A stretch of 64,000 bases of DNA. Origin: Clavibacter michiganensis subsp. insidiosus. Lineage in GTDB: Bacteria > Actinomycetota > Actinomycetes > Actinomycetales > Microbacteriaceae. Both the position numbers and the translations under genes were made by a program. The notes under the pieces are model-generated. The model made no database searches. It saw only the letters and a program-made list of their open reading frames with translations, and was not told where the DNA came from. The DNA is taken from assembly GCF_002240565.1 (NCBI RefSeq), contig NZ_MZMO01000001.1:3180134-3244133 (forward strand), given 5' to 3'. Positions 54,436-63,701 of this stretch are shown here, in pieces. Positions within the stretch are counted from its first letter, which is position 1; every line of letters starts with the position of its first letter.

Positions 54436-54559
54436 AGGCCGCCGGACGCGGGCCGCGCACGAGAGCGCGCGCCCGCCCCGGAGGACGGACGCGCGCAGGG
54501 GTGGGTCGGCCGGGCCAGCGCGTCGGGGCAGCTGACCCGACCGGGTCGGGAGGGCCGGC

Positions 54560-55150
54560 TCAGGACTCCGGCGTGCAGACGGTGGCGAGGGCCGTGCGGA
54601 AGGCCTTGCGGTGCGCGTCGTCGAGGCCCTGGCCGAGCTGGCCGCGGGCGTCCTTCACGAGGTGGCCGCACTGCTGGTCGTCGAGCGCGGCGGACGCGGC
54701 GCCGATGGCCGGGACGAGCCGGGCGTCGACCGCGTTGATGCGCGGGCGCACGCTCGTGGTGAGGTCGGGCGCGGTGGTGGGCGCCTCGTCGGGGTGCGCG
54801 TGCCAGCGGACGATGAGCGCGTACTGCACCTGCTTGCTCGCGAGGATCTGCGCGCGGATGATGCGCTCGGCCGCGACCGGGTCGACCCCGTCGGCCTTCG
54901 CGGCGGCGATCGTCGCGTCGACGACGGCCTGCTCGCGCGCGGGATCCGCGACGGCCTTGCCCGACAGCCACTTCGACGCGGCCACGTCGTCGGCGATCTC
55001 GAGGCGGTCGAGCGCGGCGGACGCGACGGCGGTGACCGCCTGCTGCTCCGCCGGGTCGCGCGGGCACGCCTGCGCGGGTGCGGCGGCGCCGAGGAGAGCG
55101 GCGAGGGTGACGGCGAACGCGGACGTGGCGATGAGGGCGCGGCGGGGCAT
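54560..55150 (-). CDS. Secreted chorismate mutase (AroQ gamma type)
   Basis: A 196-residue exported chorismate mutase. A signal peptide (core [16 protein letters not shown]) precedes the all-helical mature domain; [16 protein letters not shown], then [20 protein letters not shown], matches the secreted AroQ gamma group (compare Mycobacterium tuberculosis Rv1885c). Two cysteines near the ends (CPRD, and QQCGHL) fit the disulfides known there. Secreted mutases divert chorismate outside the cell; in some plant pathogens they act on the host salicylate pathway. It is a single gene. Confidence 0.92.
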   Translation of the reverse strand: MPRRALIATSAFAVTLAALLGAAAPAQACPRDPAEQQAVTAVASAALDRLEIADDVAASKWLSGKAVADPAREQAVVDATIAAAKADGVDPVAAERIIRAQILASKQVQYALIVRWHAHPDEAPTTAPDLTTSVRPRINAVDARLVPAIGAASAALDDQQCGHLVKDARGQLGQGLDDAHRKAFRTALATVCTPES

Positions 55151-55308
55151 GGCGGATCCGTTCTTCAGGAGCGTGCGGATGGGGTCGGGTCGGGCGATCG
55201 GGTCGGTCGGTCGGGTGCCGCGAGCATAGGCAGACGACGCGCCCGGGTGGCCGCGGGAGTGCACAGGCCGTCCCGATCGGGGGCGCGCGGCGTGGGCGAC
55301 CGCGTCGC

Positions 55309-55314
55309 TAGCGT
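55309..55314 (+). promoter_or_regulatory. -10 box of leaderless membrane-protein gene
   Basis: TAGCGT six bases before the ATG at 55321. Confidence 0.55.
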
Positions 55315-55320
55315 GGGCGG

Positions 55321-56322
55321 ATGACGACGCCCGACGCCGCGCCCGCGCCCGACACGACCCTCGACCGGCCCGCGGATCGTGCGATCCCCGGCGTCCGCGG
55401 CGCGCTCCTCGCCCTGGCCGTCGGCGTCGCCGCCGCGGTACTCGGGCTGCTGCCCTGGATCCTCGCGGGCCTGCGCCTCCCGCTGCAGAACCTGTGGCGG
55501 GAGGAGATCACGTCCGCGGCCGACATGCCCATCGCGCTGCTGCCGTTCAACCAGTACACCGCGGGCCTGCTGGCCGCGGTGATCCTCGTGGGCGGCGGCA
55601 TCGCGGGCGCCGCGGCGCGCGCCCTCCGCACGCGGCTCCCCCGGCACGGCTCCTGGCTCGTCGTGGCCGGCCTCCTGCTCGTCCATGTCGTCGCCCTCGT
55701 GCAGACGTCCGTGGTCACGGCCGACGGGCTGGGCATGGACGACGTCTCTGCCGGGGGGAACCGCACGGGCGCCGGCATCAGCGAGGCGCAGGTGCACCTC
55801 GTCGCGTTCGTCGTCGGCACGGCGGCGATGGTGCTGCTCGCCGGCGTCGTCGCGGCCCTCGTCGCCCGCGCGCCCGCCGGTCTCGCCGTCGTCGCGGCGG
55901 CCGTCCCGGTCGTGCTGCTCCGCGAGTGGCTGGGCGGGCTCGTGTCCCCCGGCGATGGCGGGCTGCTGAGCGACACCGCGTACGCGATCCTGCCCGTGAT
56001 CTCGTGGGTGCCGCCCGTCGTGCTCGGCGTCGCCATCGCGCTCACGGGGCTGCGCACGGTCGGCCGCGTGATCGGGTCGGTCGTCGCGGTGCTGCTGCTC
56101 TGGCTCGGGACGGCGGTGGTGGTCGGCGTCACCTACGCCCTCGGCAACCGCAGCCTGCTGCGCTACCCGCTCGAGCTGGTGCAGGCGGGCGGCATGGTGG
56201 GCGGCGAGGTGCTCCGAGGCCAGGGCGGCGCGCTCGGGCAGCTCGCGGTGGCGGTGGTCGTCGGGATCCTCGGCGCGCTCGTCGTCCGCCTGGTGCGGCG
56301 GCGGGCCGTCAGCGCGGGGTGA
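55321..56322 (+). CDS. Polytopic membrane protein of unknown function
   Basis: A 333-residue protein with about seven transmembrane helices, many rich in Gly, Ala and Val (for example LLALAVGVAAAVLGLLPWIL), an extracytoplasmic stretch with TADGLGMDDVSAGGNRTG between helices 3 and 4, and a C-terminal VRLVRRRAVSAG. No family is recognised. It stands alone and converges on the HAD gene. Confidence 0.7.
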   Translation: MTTPDAAPAPDTTLDRPADRAIPGVRGALLALAVGVAAAVLGLLPWILAGLRLPLQNLWREEITSAADMPIALLPFNQYTAGLLAAVILVGGGIAGAAARALRTRLPRHGSWLVVAGLLLVHVVALVQTSVVTADGLGMDDVSAGGNRTGAGISEAQVHLVAFVVGTAAMVLLAGVVAALVARAPAGLAVVAAAVPVVLLREWLGGLVSPGDGGLLSDTAYAILPVISWVPPVVLGVAIALTGLRTVGRVIGSVVAVLLLWLGTAVVVGVTYALGNRSLLRYPLELVQAGGMVGGEVLRGQGGALGQLAVAVVVGILGALVVRLVRRRAVSAG

Positions 56323-56356
56323 CCCTGCCGCCGTCGACCGGGCGGGGCCCTCCGGC

Positions 56357-57013
56357 TCAGCCCGCGAGCTCCCGCAGCAGCGGCGGCAGGTCGCGCATGT
56401 CGTCGAAGACGGTGGCGCCGGCATCGCGCAGGCGGTCGGCCGGGGTGAGCCCGCCCGCGTAGCCGAGCGCGCGCATGCCCGCGGCGAGCGCACCCTGCAC
56501 GCCGTACGGGCTGTCCTCCACGACGACGCAGCGCGCGGGATCCACGCCCATCCGCGACGCCGCGAGGAGGAAGAGGACGGGCGCGGGCTTGCCGTGCGCC
56601 ACCTCGGTGGCGCTCGAGATGCGGCCGTCGAAGCGCCCGAGCAGACCCGTGCGCGCGAGGTCGGCGCGGATCTTCGGGTGGCCGCCGCTGGATGCCACGC
56701 ACGTCGGCAGGGCGATGGCGTCGAGGGCCTCCGCGATGCCGTCGACCGGCCGCAGGTGCTCCTCGAAGGCCTCCCCGTACCAGTGCGCGTAGGGCGCGTC
56801 CCAGTCGTCGGCGAGGTCGCGGCCGAGGTGCGCGGCGACCTCCGCGGTGAAGGCCGCGTGCGACTTCCCGACCAAGCGCTCGACGATCTCCTCGGTCGTG
56901 ACGTCCCAGCCGAGCTCCCCGAGCACCCGCCGGTCGACCTCGACGGCGAGCACCTCGCTGTCGACGAGCACGCCGTCGCCGTCGAGGATCACGAGATCCA
57001 CCGGCGCGCTCAC
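56357..57013 (-). CDS. HAD-superfamily phosphatase (sugar-phosphatase/beta-phosphoglucomutase-like)
   Basis: A 218-residue HAD hydrolase. Motif I is LDGDGVLVDSE, motif II ASSGG, motif III HGKPAPVLF and motif IV VVEDSPYGVQGALAAGM, with a four-helix cap (residues about 17-85). The pattern suggests a phosphosugar as substrate. The GTG start overlaps the ROK stop (GTGA); it is the last gene of the leftward sugar operon. Confidence 0.9.
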   Translation of the reverse strand: MSAPVDLVILDGDGVLVDSEVLAVEVDRRVLGELGWDVTTEEIVERLVGKSHAAFTAEVAAHLGRDLADDWDAPYAHWYGEAFEEHLRPVDGIAEALDAIALPTCVASSGGHPKIRADLARTGLLGRFDGRISSATEVAHGKPAPVLFLLAASRMGVDPARCVVVEDSPYGVQGALAAGMRALGYAGGLTPADRLRDAGATVFDDMRDLPPLLRELAG

Positions 57014-58308
57014 GCCGTGGTGCGCTCCGCGTCGGCGGCGGCGCGCATCACGCCCGACGGATCCACGAGCACGCGCGCGAAGGCCAGCTCGGCCGCGCCG
57101 ATCATCAGCCGGTCGGGGCCGAGGGCGGCGCGGCGGATCCGCAGCGCCTCGCGCGCGCCGGGGAGCGCCTGGGCGGTGGCGCGGGCGAGGATCCGGTCGG
57201 GGTCCGCCGCGTGCAGCGACCCGAGGAACCCGCCGAGCACCACGAGCGACGGGTTGAAGATGTTGACGACGTTGCGCAGCGCGACGGCCAGGTTGTCGAT
57301 CTGCCGCTCGACTTCGCGGGTGATCGGCGGATCCCCCGCCTCGAGCGCCGCCGCCAGCACGTCGCCCAGCTCGTCGGCGCGGGCGCGCGGGAGGCCCGTG
57401 ACCTCGAGCAGCGCGTCCTGCCCGACGGTCGTCTCGAGGCAGCCGACGGCGCCGCAGTGGCAGAGCTCGCCGCCGGAGTCGACGAGCGTGTGGCCGAGCT
57501 CGCCGCCGTAGCCCTCGGCGCCGCCGAACGGGCGCCGGCCGATGAGCACGCCGCCGCCGACGCCCGACGCGCCGCCGTTGAGGTAGACGAGGTCGTCGAC
57601 GTCGCGGCCGGATCCGAACCGCCCCTCCGCGACGGCCGCGAGGCTCGCGTCGTTCGCGGCGAGCGCGGGGAGCCCGGTGGCCTCGGCCAGGAGGGCGGCG
57701 AACGGCTCGTCCACCCAACCGAGGTGCGGCGCGAGGCGGACGATGCCGCCGTCGAAGCGGACGAGGCCGGGGACCGCGACGCCGATGCCGAGCACGCGCG
57801 CGTCGGGCCGGGTGGCACGGAGGTCGGCGCGGATCCCGTCGATGATCGCGGCGGCGACCCGGGCGGCCTGCGCGGCGGTCGGCACCCCGTCCGTGTCGCG
57901 GCGGATCCGCTGCTGCACCACGCCGTCGAGGCCGACGAGCCCGACCGTCACGGCGTCGATCTCGGGGTTGACCGCGAGGACGACCACGCGCGGGTCGGCC
58001 GAGACGATGGGGCTTGGCCGGCCGACGCGGTTGGTGCCGGGCGGCTCCGACTCCACGACGAGCCCCAGCTCCTGCAGCTCGCCCACGAGCGCGGCGATGG
58101 TGGAACGGTTGAGGCCCGTCTCGCGCGTCAGCTCGGAGCGGGACGCGGGGCCGGTCTCGTGCACGATCTGGAGGACGGTCGCGAGGTTGGAGCGGCGGAC
58201 GTGGTCGGGCGTGGTGCCGCGGGAGCGGGCGTCGCCGGCGGGCGGGATCTCGCGGGAGCGGGGATCCGGCGCGAGCGGCACGGCGCGGCCCGTCTCGTCG
58301 CCGGTCAC
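57010..58308 (-). CDS. ROK-family transcriptional regulator
   Basis: A 432-residue ROK protein. The N-terminal winged HTH (VLQIVHETGPASRSELTRET, then GLNRSTIAALVGELQELGLV) precedes the sugar-kinase-like domain with the zinc motif CHCGAVGCLE and the LNGGASGVGGGVLIG loop. Such regulators bind a sugar or sugar phosphate. It follows the Gfo/Idh gene by 20 bases, so it is probably the repressor of its own sugar operon. GTG 58308 is the start; its N-terminal 35 residues are not conserved-looking. Confidence 0.9.
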   Translation of the reverse strand: MTGDETGRAVPLAPDPRSREIPPAGDARSRGTTPDHVRRSNLATVLQIVHETGPASRSELTRETGLNRSTIAALVGELQELGLVVESEPPGTNRVGRPSPIVSADPRVVVLAVNPEIDAVTVGLVGLDGVVQQRIRRDTDGVPTAAQAARVAAAIIDGIRADLRATRPDARVLGIGVAVPGLVRFDGGIVRLAPHLGWVDEPFAALLAEATGLPALAANDASLAAVAEGRFGSGRDVDDLVYLNGGASGVGGGVLIGRRPFGGAEGYGGELGHTLVDSGGELCHCGAVGCLETTVGQDALLEVTGLPRARADELGDVLAAALEAGDPPITREVERQIDNLAVALRNVVNIFNPSLVVLGGFLGSLHAADPDRILARATAQALPGAREALRIRRAALGPDRLMIGAAELAFARVLVDPSGVMRAAADAERTTA

Positions 58309-58328
58309 TGGATCCCCACCCGACGAGG

Positions 58329-59539
58329 CTACCCGGCGGCGGCCGGGCGGGCGACGGCCGCGGCGCCCGCGGAGGCCGGCGGCCCCTGGAGCGCCTCCCG
58401 CACGCCCCGCTCGCGCCACGCCTCGAGCCGCGCGCGCACGTCGTCGCGCCGTTCGTCGGCGAGCGCGGTCGCGTAGGCGCGCTCGAGCACGTCGTCGATC
58501 GCGAGCCGCCGGCCCGTGCCCTTCGACTCGATCGCGGCCTCCACCATCGCGAGGCTCATCACGTTGCCGTGCACCTCGCCGTGCGGCCGCTCGCCCGTGC
58601 GGAGCGCCCGGACGAACGCGCGCAGCGACCCGGCGATCTCGACCCCCACCGACTCGGCGGGCGCAGGCTCCGCGGGCGGGCCGTCGGGCGCGTCCGGGAT
58701 CTCGCTCGTCGGCGCGTGATCGCCGTCCCAGAGCGCGGTGCCGTGCGCGCCGCTGGCCCGCCAGGATCCGTTCCAGGACGTCTCCGCGCCCGGGCTGCAC
58801 CAGCTGCCCGTGTAGACGTAGCGCACGCCGCCCTCGAACGCGAAGACCGCGGTGGCGCCCGCGTCGCCGCGGTACCAGCTCCACGCGGGGTTGTACGACT
58901 CGCAGTAGACGCTCACGGGATCCGCGTCGAGCAGGTACCGCACGGCGTCGAACTGGTGCACGGCCATGTCGAGCAGCAGCACGTCGTCCATCTCCTCGCG
59001 GAACCCGCCGAAGTGCGGGGCCTTGAAGAACTCCGTCGTGACGATGCCGACGCCGCCGAGGTCGGCCGCCCGGCGCTTCAGCGCGACGAGGTGGTCGTTG
59101 TAGCGGCGCGACTGGCTGACCATGAACAGCTCGCCCGTGATCTCCGCGGCCGCCGCGAGCGACAGCCCCTCGGCGACCGTGAGCGCGACGGGCTTCTCGC
59201 CGAGCACCGGGATCCCGCGAACAGCGCCTGCGTGGTGACGGGGTGGTGCGCGCGCGGGATGGTGACGTCGATCACCGCGTCGGGCCGCACCCGCGCGATG
59301 AGCTCGCCGAGGTCGGTGGACGCCTCGGCCGACGCCCCGTGCGCGGACGCGCCCGCCCGAGCCGCCTCCTCGTCGAGGTCGACGACGCCCACGAGCTCGA
59401 CGTCGGGATCCTCCGCGATGGTCTGCAACCACTGCTGCCCCATGCCGCCCGCGCCGACCTGCACGACCCGCAGGGGCGCGCCGTCGGCGGGCGCGACGAT
59501 CCGGTGGGCGGCGCCCGCGCGCTCCTCCACGTCCGTCAT
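58329..59539 (-). CDS. Gfo/Idh/MocA oxidoreductase (ThuB-like), one frameshift as read
   Basis: About 403 residues across two frames. The first (59539-59218) has the Rossmann motif [15 protein letters not shown] and continues to [10 protein letters not shown]; the second continues with [20 protein letters not shown], the conserved EKP, then [20 protein letters not shown] one-base loss near 59218 separates them. The enzyme would oxidise a sugar or inositol ring, as ThuB does in trehalose use. It lies next to ThuA in thuAB order. Real gene or consensus error: see findings. Confidence 0.75.
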
Positions 59540-60305
59540 CGCTCGAGCGCCCCGGCGTAGTCGGTGCCGTCGTAGTACTCGCCGAGCTCGTAGCGCAGCA
59601 GCGTCGGCGTCTCACGGCGGTCGGGCCGCGCCCACTCGCAGGCGTTCGCGATCACGCGGCGGACGTCCGTGTGGTGGTACACGGGGAAGTCCTGGTCGCC
59701 GGGCGAGAAGAAGAAGATCCGGCCGAACCCGCGGCGGTAGGTCATGCCGCTGCGGAACACCTCGCCGCCGGTGAAGCCCGAGATGAAGACGAGCTCGTCG
59801 GGCGTGGGCACGTCGAAGTACTCGCCGTACATCTCCTGCTCGTCGATGACGATGGGGTTCGGGACGCCGCGGGTGATGGGGTGCTGCGGGTTCACGGTCC
59901 ACACGAGCTCGCGGTCGTGCTCGCTGCGCCAGCGGAGCGTGCACGTGGTGCCCATCAGCTTCGTGAAGATCTTCGACCAGTGCCCGGAGTGCAGGACGAT
60001 GAGGCCCATCCCGTCGAGCACGTGGCGGTGCACGCGCGCGACGATCTCGTCGTCCACCTCGGCGTGGGCCGCGTGGCCCCACCAGGTGAGGACGTCCGTG
60101 CGCGCGAGCAGCTCCTCGGTGAGGCCGTGCTCGGGCTGGTCCATGGTCGCGATCTCGACGTGCGCCGCGGGCAGGTTCTCCTGCACGCCCTCGGCGACGG
60201 CGCCGTGCATCCCGGTCGGGTAGCGGTCGCGGACGTGCTGCTCGATCTGCTCGTGACGGTTCTCGCCCCAGACGGTGACGCGGAGGGGGATGCGGTGTCG
60301 GTCAT
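59536..60305 (-). CDS. ThuA-domain protein (trehalose-utilization type), one frameshift as read
   Basis: About 256 residues. ATG 60305 (after GAGAGAG) begins MTDTA; a base missing near 60291 shifts into the conserved frame, [19 protein letters not shown], then [19 protein letters not shown] and [20 protein letters not shown]. ThuA is a class I glutamine-amidotransferase-like fold that isomerises or processes 3-keto-disaccharides. Its stop overlaps the Gfo/Idh start (ATGA). If the missing base is real this is a null allele. Confidence 0.72.
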
Positions 60306-60387
60306 GGTGTCTCTCTCTCGGAGGGGTCGTGCGGCAGGTCGGCGGGGGCGCGCCGCGGGTCGGGGGCGCGGGCGGGCGGGAGCCGGA

Positions 60388-61269
60388 TCACTTGACCGCG
60401 CCGCCCGTCGCGCCCGCCGCGATGAAGCGCTGCGCCGCGAGGAGCAGCACGATCGCGGGCAGCGACGCGAGCACGGCCGTCGCCATCACCGTGCTCCAGT
60501 CGGCGGTGTACGTGCCGATGTACTGGTAGATCCCGAGCGTGATGGGGCGCACGTCGTCGGTCGTCGTGAGCGTCAGCGCGAACAGGAAGTCGCTCCAGGT
60601 GAAGAGGAACGTGAAGAGCCCGGCCGTGATCACGGCGTTGAGGCTCACGGGCAGCACGATCGAGCGGAAGGCCCGGAAGTTCCCGGCGCCGTCCACCTTC
60701 GCGGCCTCGATGATCGACGGCGGGATGCCCGCCATGAACGCCCGCATGATGAGGATCGCGAACGGGATGCCGGCCGTGGAGTCCGCGAGGATCAGGCCCG
60801 GGATGGAGTTGAGCAGCCCGACGTCGTTGTACGCGGCGTAGAGCGCGTTCGCGACGACGATGCCCGGGATCATCTGCGAGATGAGGATCCCGAACAGCAC
60901 GATGTTGATCCAGCGGAACCGGAACTGCGCGAGCGCGTACGCCGCCGGGGTCGCGATGGCGAGGCTGAGCACCACGCTGCCGAGCGCGATCACGAGGCTC
61001 GTGCCGAGCGCCTGCCCCTGCTCGGAGAGCGCGGTCGCGTAGCCCTGGAACTGCGCCTCGAACGGGAACCACGCCGCCTGGATCGCCGGGCCCGCGGGCT
61101 GCAGGGAGATGTTGACCATCCAGTAGACGGGGAACAGCATGACGGCGAGGATCACGATCCCGACGACGGTCGAGATCCAGCTGCGGTCGGCGCGGGGTCG
61201 GCGGGACCCGACCGGGTGCGGCAGGCGGCGTGGCGCGGGTGGCGCGAGGCGCTCGGCGGTGTCAGTCAT
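60388..61269 (-). CDS. Sugar ABC permease (MalG-like, ThuG position)
   Basis: A 293-residue permease with six helices and the EAA loop IIEAAKVDGAGNFRAFRSI. It overlaps the upstream permease by 8 bases (ATGACTGA) and precedes thuA-like by 82 bases. It pairs with the MalF-like protein; no ATPase is encoded nearby, so a shared MsiK-type subunit is expected. Confidence 0.92.
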   Translation of the reverse strand: MTDTAERLAPPAPRRLPHPVGSRRPRADRSWISTVVGIVILAVMLFPVYWMVNISLQPAGPAIQAAWFPFEAQFQGYATALSEQGQALGTSLVIALGSVVLSLAIATPAAYALAQFRFRWINIVLFGILISQMIPGIVVANALYAAYNDVGLLNSIPGLILADSTAGIPFAILIMRAFMAGIPPSIIEAAKVDGAGNFRAFRSIVLPVSLNAVITAGLFTFLFTWSDFLFALTLTTTDDVRPITLGIYQYIGTYTADWSTVMATAVLASLPAIVLLLAAQRFIAAGATGGAVK

Positions 61270-62251
61270 CGACGGCCTTCCTGTTGGCGCGGAGGTAGAC
61301 CACCGCGAACACCGCCGAGATGGCGATGAGGATGTTGCTGAGGGCGGCGCCCGACCCGAAGTCGAACTGCTGGAACGAGAGCGTGTACGACTGCGTCGCG
61401 ATGGTCTGCGTCGAGTTCGCGGGCCCGCCGTTCGTGAGGCCCAGGATGATGTCGAGCACCTTGATCGTGTAGACGACGCCGAGGACGAGCACGACGCCCA
61501 CCACGGGTCGCAGCAGCGGCCAGGTGATGTGCCGGAAGCCGCGCCAGCCGGTGGCCCCGTCGAGGGATCCGGCCTCGTACAGCTCCGGCGGGATGTCCTG
61601 CAGGCCGCCGTAGAGGATGGTCGTGTTGAACGGGATCCCGATCCACACGTTCACGGCGATCACCGTGATGAGCGCGAACGCCGGGCTCGTGAGCCACGGC
61701 ACCGGGTCCTGCACCGCGCCCGTGCCCAGCAGGAACTGGTTGAGCACGCCGGAGTCCTGGTCGAGGATCCACTTCCACACCGCGCTCGAGACGATGAGCG
61801 GCAGCAGCCACGGCAGGAGCAGCAGCGCCCGCAGCAGCCCGTTGAGCGGGAACGACCGGCGGAAGAACAGCGCCAGCACGAGCCCGATGACGAATTGGCC
61901 GAGGATCGAGCCGATCGTGAAGAGGAACGTGTTGAGGAGCGCCGTCGAGAAGATCCCCGACGAGAGCACCGATGCGTAGTTCGCGAACCCGACCCACGGC
62001 GCCTCGCCCGTGTAGAAGGTGGTCGTCGTGTACTCCTGGAAGCTCATGACGATGTTCTTCACGACGGGATAGCCGAAGAAGAGCACGAGGTACACGACCG
62101 CCGGCACCAGGAACATCGCCTGGAAGAAGCGCTCCCACCGGAAGCGGGGACGGCGACGCACGGGGCCCCGCGCGGCGGCGGCGTCCCCGGCGCCCCGGGC
62201 CCGCCCGGCCGCCTGCGCGGTCGGGCGGGCGGGGACGGCGGTCGTCGCCAT
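61262..62251 (-). CDS. Sugar ABC permease (MalF-like, ThuF position)
   Basis: A 329-residue permease with six core helices after an Ala/Arg-rich N-terminus. The EAA loop reads LYEAGSLDGATGWRGFRHI. The ATG shares a base with the binding-protein stop (TGATG), and the 3' end overlaps the MalG-like gene. Second member of the binding protein-permease-permease set. Confidence 0.92.
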   Translation of the reverse strand: MATTAVPARPTAQAAGRARGAGDAAAARGPVRRRPRFRWERFFQAMFLVPAVVYLVLFFGYPVVKNIVMSFQEYTTTTFYTGEAPWVGFANYASVLSSGIFSTALLNTFLFTIGSILGQFVIGLVLALFFRRSFPLNGLLRALLLLPWLLPLIVSSAVWKWILDQDSGVLNQFLLGTGAVQDPVPWLTSPAFALITVIAVNVWIGIPFNTTILYGGLQDIPPELYEAGSLDGATGWRGFRHITWPLLRPVVGVVLVLGVVYTIKVLDIILGLTNGGPANSTQTIATQSYTLSFQQFDFGSGAALSNILIAISAVFAVVYLRANRKAVDD

Positions 62252-63478
62252 CAGCCCTGCTCGGCGTTCTTCAGCGCGTCCTCCGGGGAGGACTGACCGG
62301 TCAGCGCCGACTGGACGGCCGTGTAGATCTTCGTGCGGCCTTCGGCCAGTCGGCGCCGAGCTCGCCGGTGCGGGCGCGGGCGTCGGCGACGAGGTCGACG
62401 AACACCTGCTCCTCGGGCACCTGCTGGCCGAACTCGGTGGCGACGGCGGTCTTCGACGGGATCGTGAAGCGCTTGCTGGCCATCTCGAGCTGGTTCTCGT
62501 CGGAGTTGAGGCACTCGACGACCTTCGCGGCCGTGGCCTGCTTCTCCTTGTCGCCCGTCTGCGGCACGGTCCAGACCTCGCCGCCGAGCGGGCGACGGCG
62601 GTGCCGCCGGCCTCGGTGCGGGCAGCTTGGCGATGCCGTAGTCGACGCCCGACTCGGTGAGCGCGGGATCTGCCACGGGCCGTTGATCATCATCGCCGTC
62701 TTGCCGGCCATGAACTGGTCGTTGACGTCGGACTGGGTCCAGTTGACGACGCTCTGCGACGCCGAGCCGTCCTTCACGAGGTCGGTCCAGAGCTGCAGCG
62801 CCTCCGCGGTCTCGGGGGTGGCGATGTCCTTCTCGTCGCCGCCGTTGACCACATGAAGGGCAGGAACTGCCAGGTGCCCTCGTAGGTGGCGTTGGCGTCC
62901 ATCGCGATGCCGTAGCGGTCGCCGTCCTTGAGCGCGGCGGCCGCGGTCTTCAGCTCGTCCCACGTCGTGGCGGCTGGATCCCGGCGTCGGCCAGCATGGC
63001 CTTGTCGTAGAACAGCCGATCGTGTTCACGGTCGGCGCGAGGCCGTACGTCTTGCCTCGTAGGTGCCCGCGTCGACGACGCCCTTCGCGTAGCCGTCGGT
63101 GGAGATGCCGAAGTCCTCGAGCGGGCGAGCGCGCCGGTCGCGGCGATCTGCTGCAGGTCGGGGTTGTCGAGCATGAGCACGTCGGGCAGCGTCTTCGACG
63201 ACGCCTGCTGCAGCACCTTCTGGATGAGGCTCGAGCCCGGGATCGACGTGCGCTTGATGGTGATCCCGACGACTCGCCGCACTTCTGGAGGGTGTCGCCG
63301 ATGACGGTGTCGTCGTTGCCCTCGTTGTAGTAGTCGGTGACGGTGATCGTCTTCGGATCCCCGCCGGACGAGGATCCGCCTCCCCGCCGCCGGAGCAGCC
63401 GGCGAGCACGAGGGGGACGGTGGCCGCGAAGGCGGCGGCGCCGATGAGGCGGCGGCGGGCGGTGGATCGAGGGGACAT
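62251..63478 (-). CDS. Sugar ABC substrate-binding lipoprotein, about eleven frame changes as read
   Basis: The encoded protein of about 409 residues is a family 1 sugar-binding protein. It opens MSPRSTARRRLIGAAAFAA with lipobox VLAGCS, and pieces such as ITVTDYYNEGNDDTVIGDTL, LDNPDLQQIAATGAL, QSVVNWTQSDVNDQFMAGKT and KQATAAKVVECLNSDENQLE are read from three frames in turn. Every frame change goes in the one-base-loss direction, so error in the sequence is more likely than decay. It heads the sugar operon; promoter at 63581-63609. Confidence 0.78.
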
Positions 63479-63580
63479 CGCGTGGTCTCTTCCTTGAGGT
63501 GCGGTCCGGGGCTCGACGACACCGTGATCCGCCAGCTCCGCACGCATCCGGGAGGCGTCGTCGCGCACCCGATGGCGGCG

Positions 63581-63619
63581 ACGCTAACACCGGATCGGGG
63601 TCGTGTAAAGCGGTTAACC
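63581..63619 (-). promoter_or_regulatory. Promoter and palindrome upstream of the sugar operon
   Basis: Minus-strand -35 TTTACA (63604-63609), 17-base spacer, -10 TAGCGT (63581-63586). The palindrome GGTTAACC (63612-63619) lies directly upstream of the -35 and may be the regulator's operator. The rest of 63479-63701 shows nothing else clear. Confidence 0.6.
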
Positions 63620-63701
63620 AGAGCTCGGACCGGAGTGCCCGTAGACGGCGGGCACGGCATCGCGGATCATGGCGCCCACACCGAGCTCGAGGAGGAGCCG
63701 C

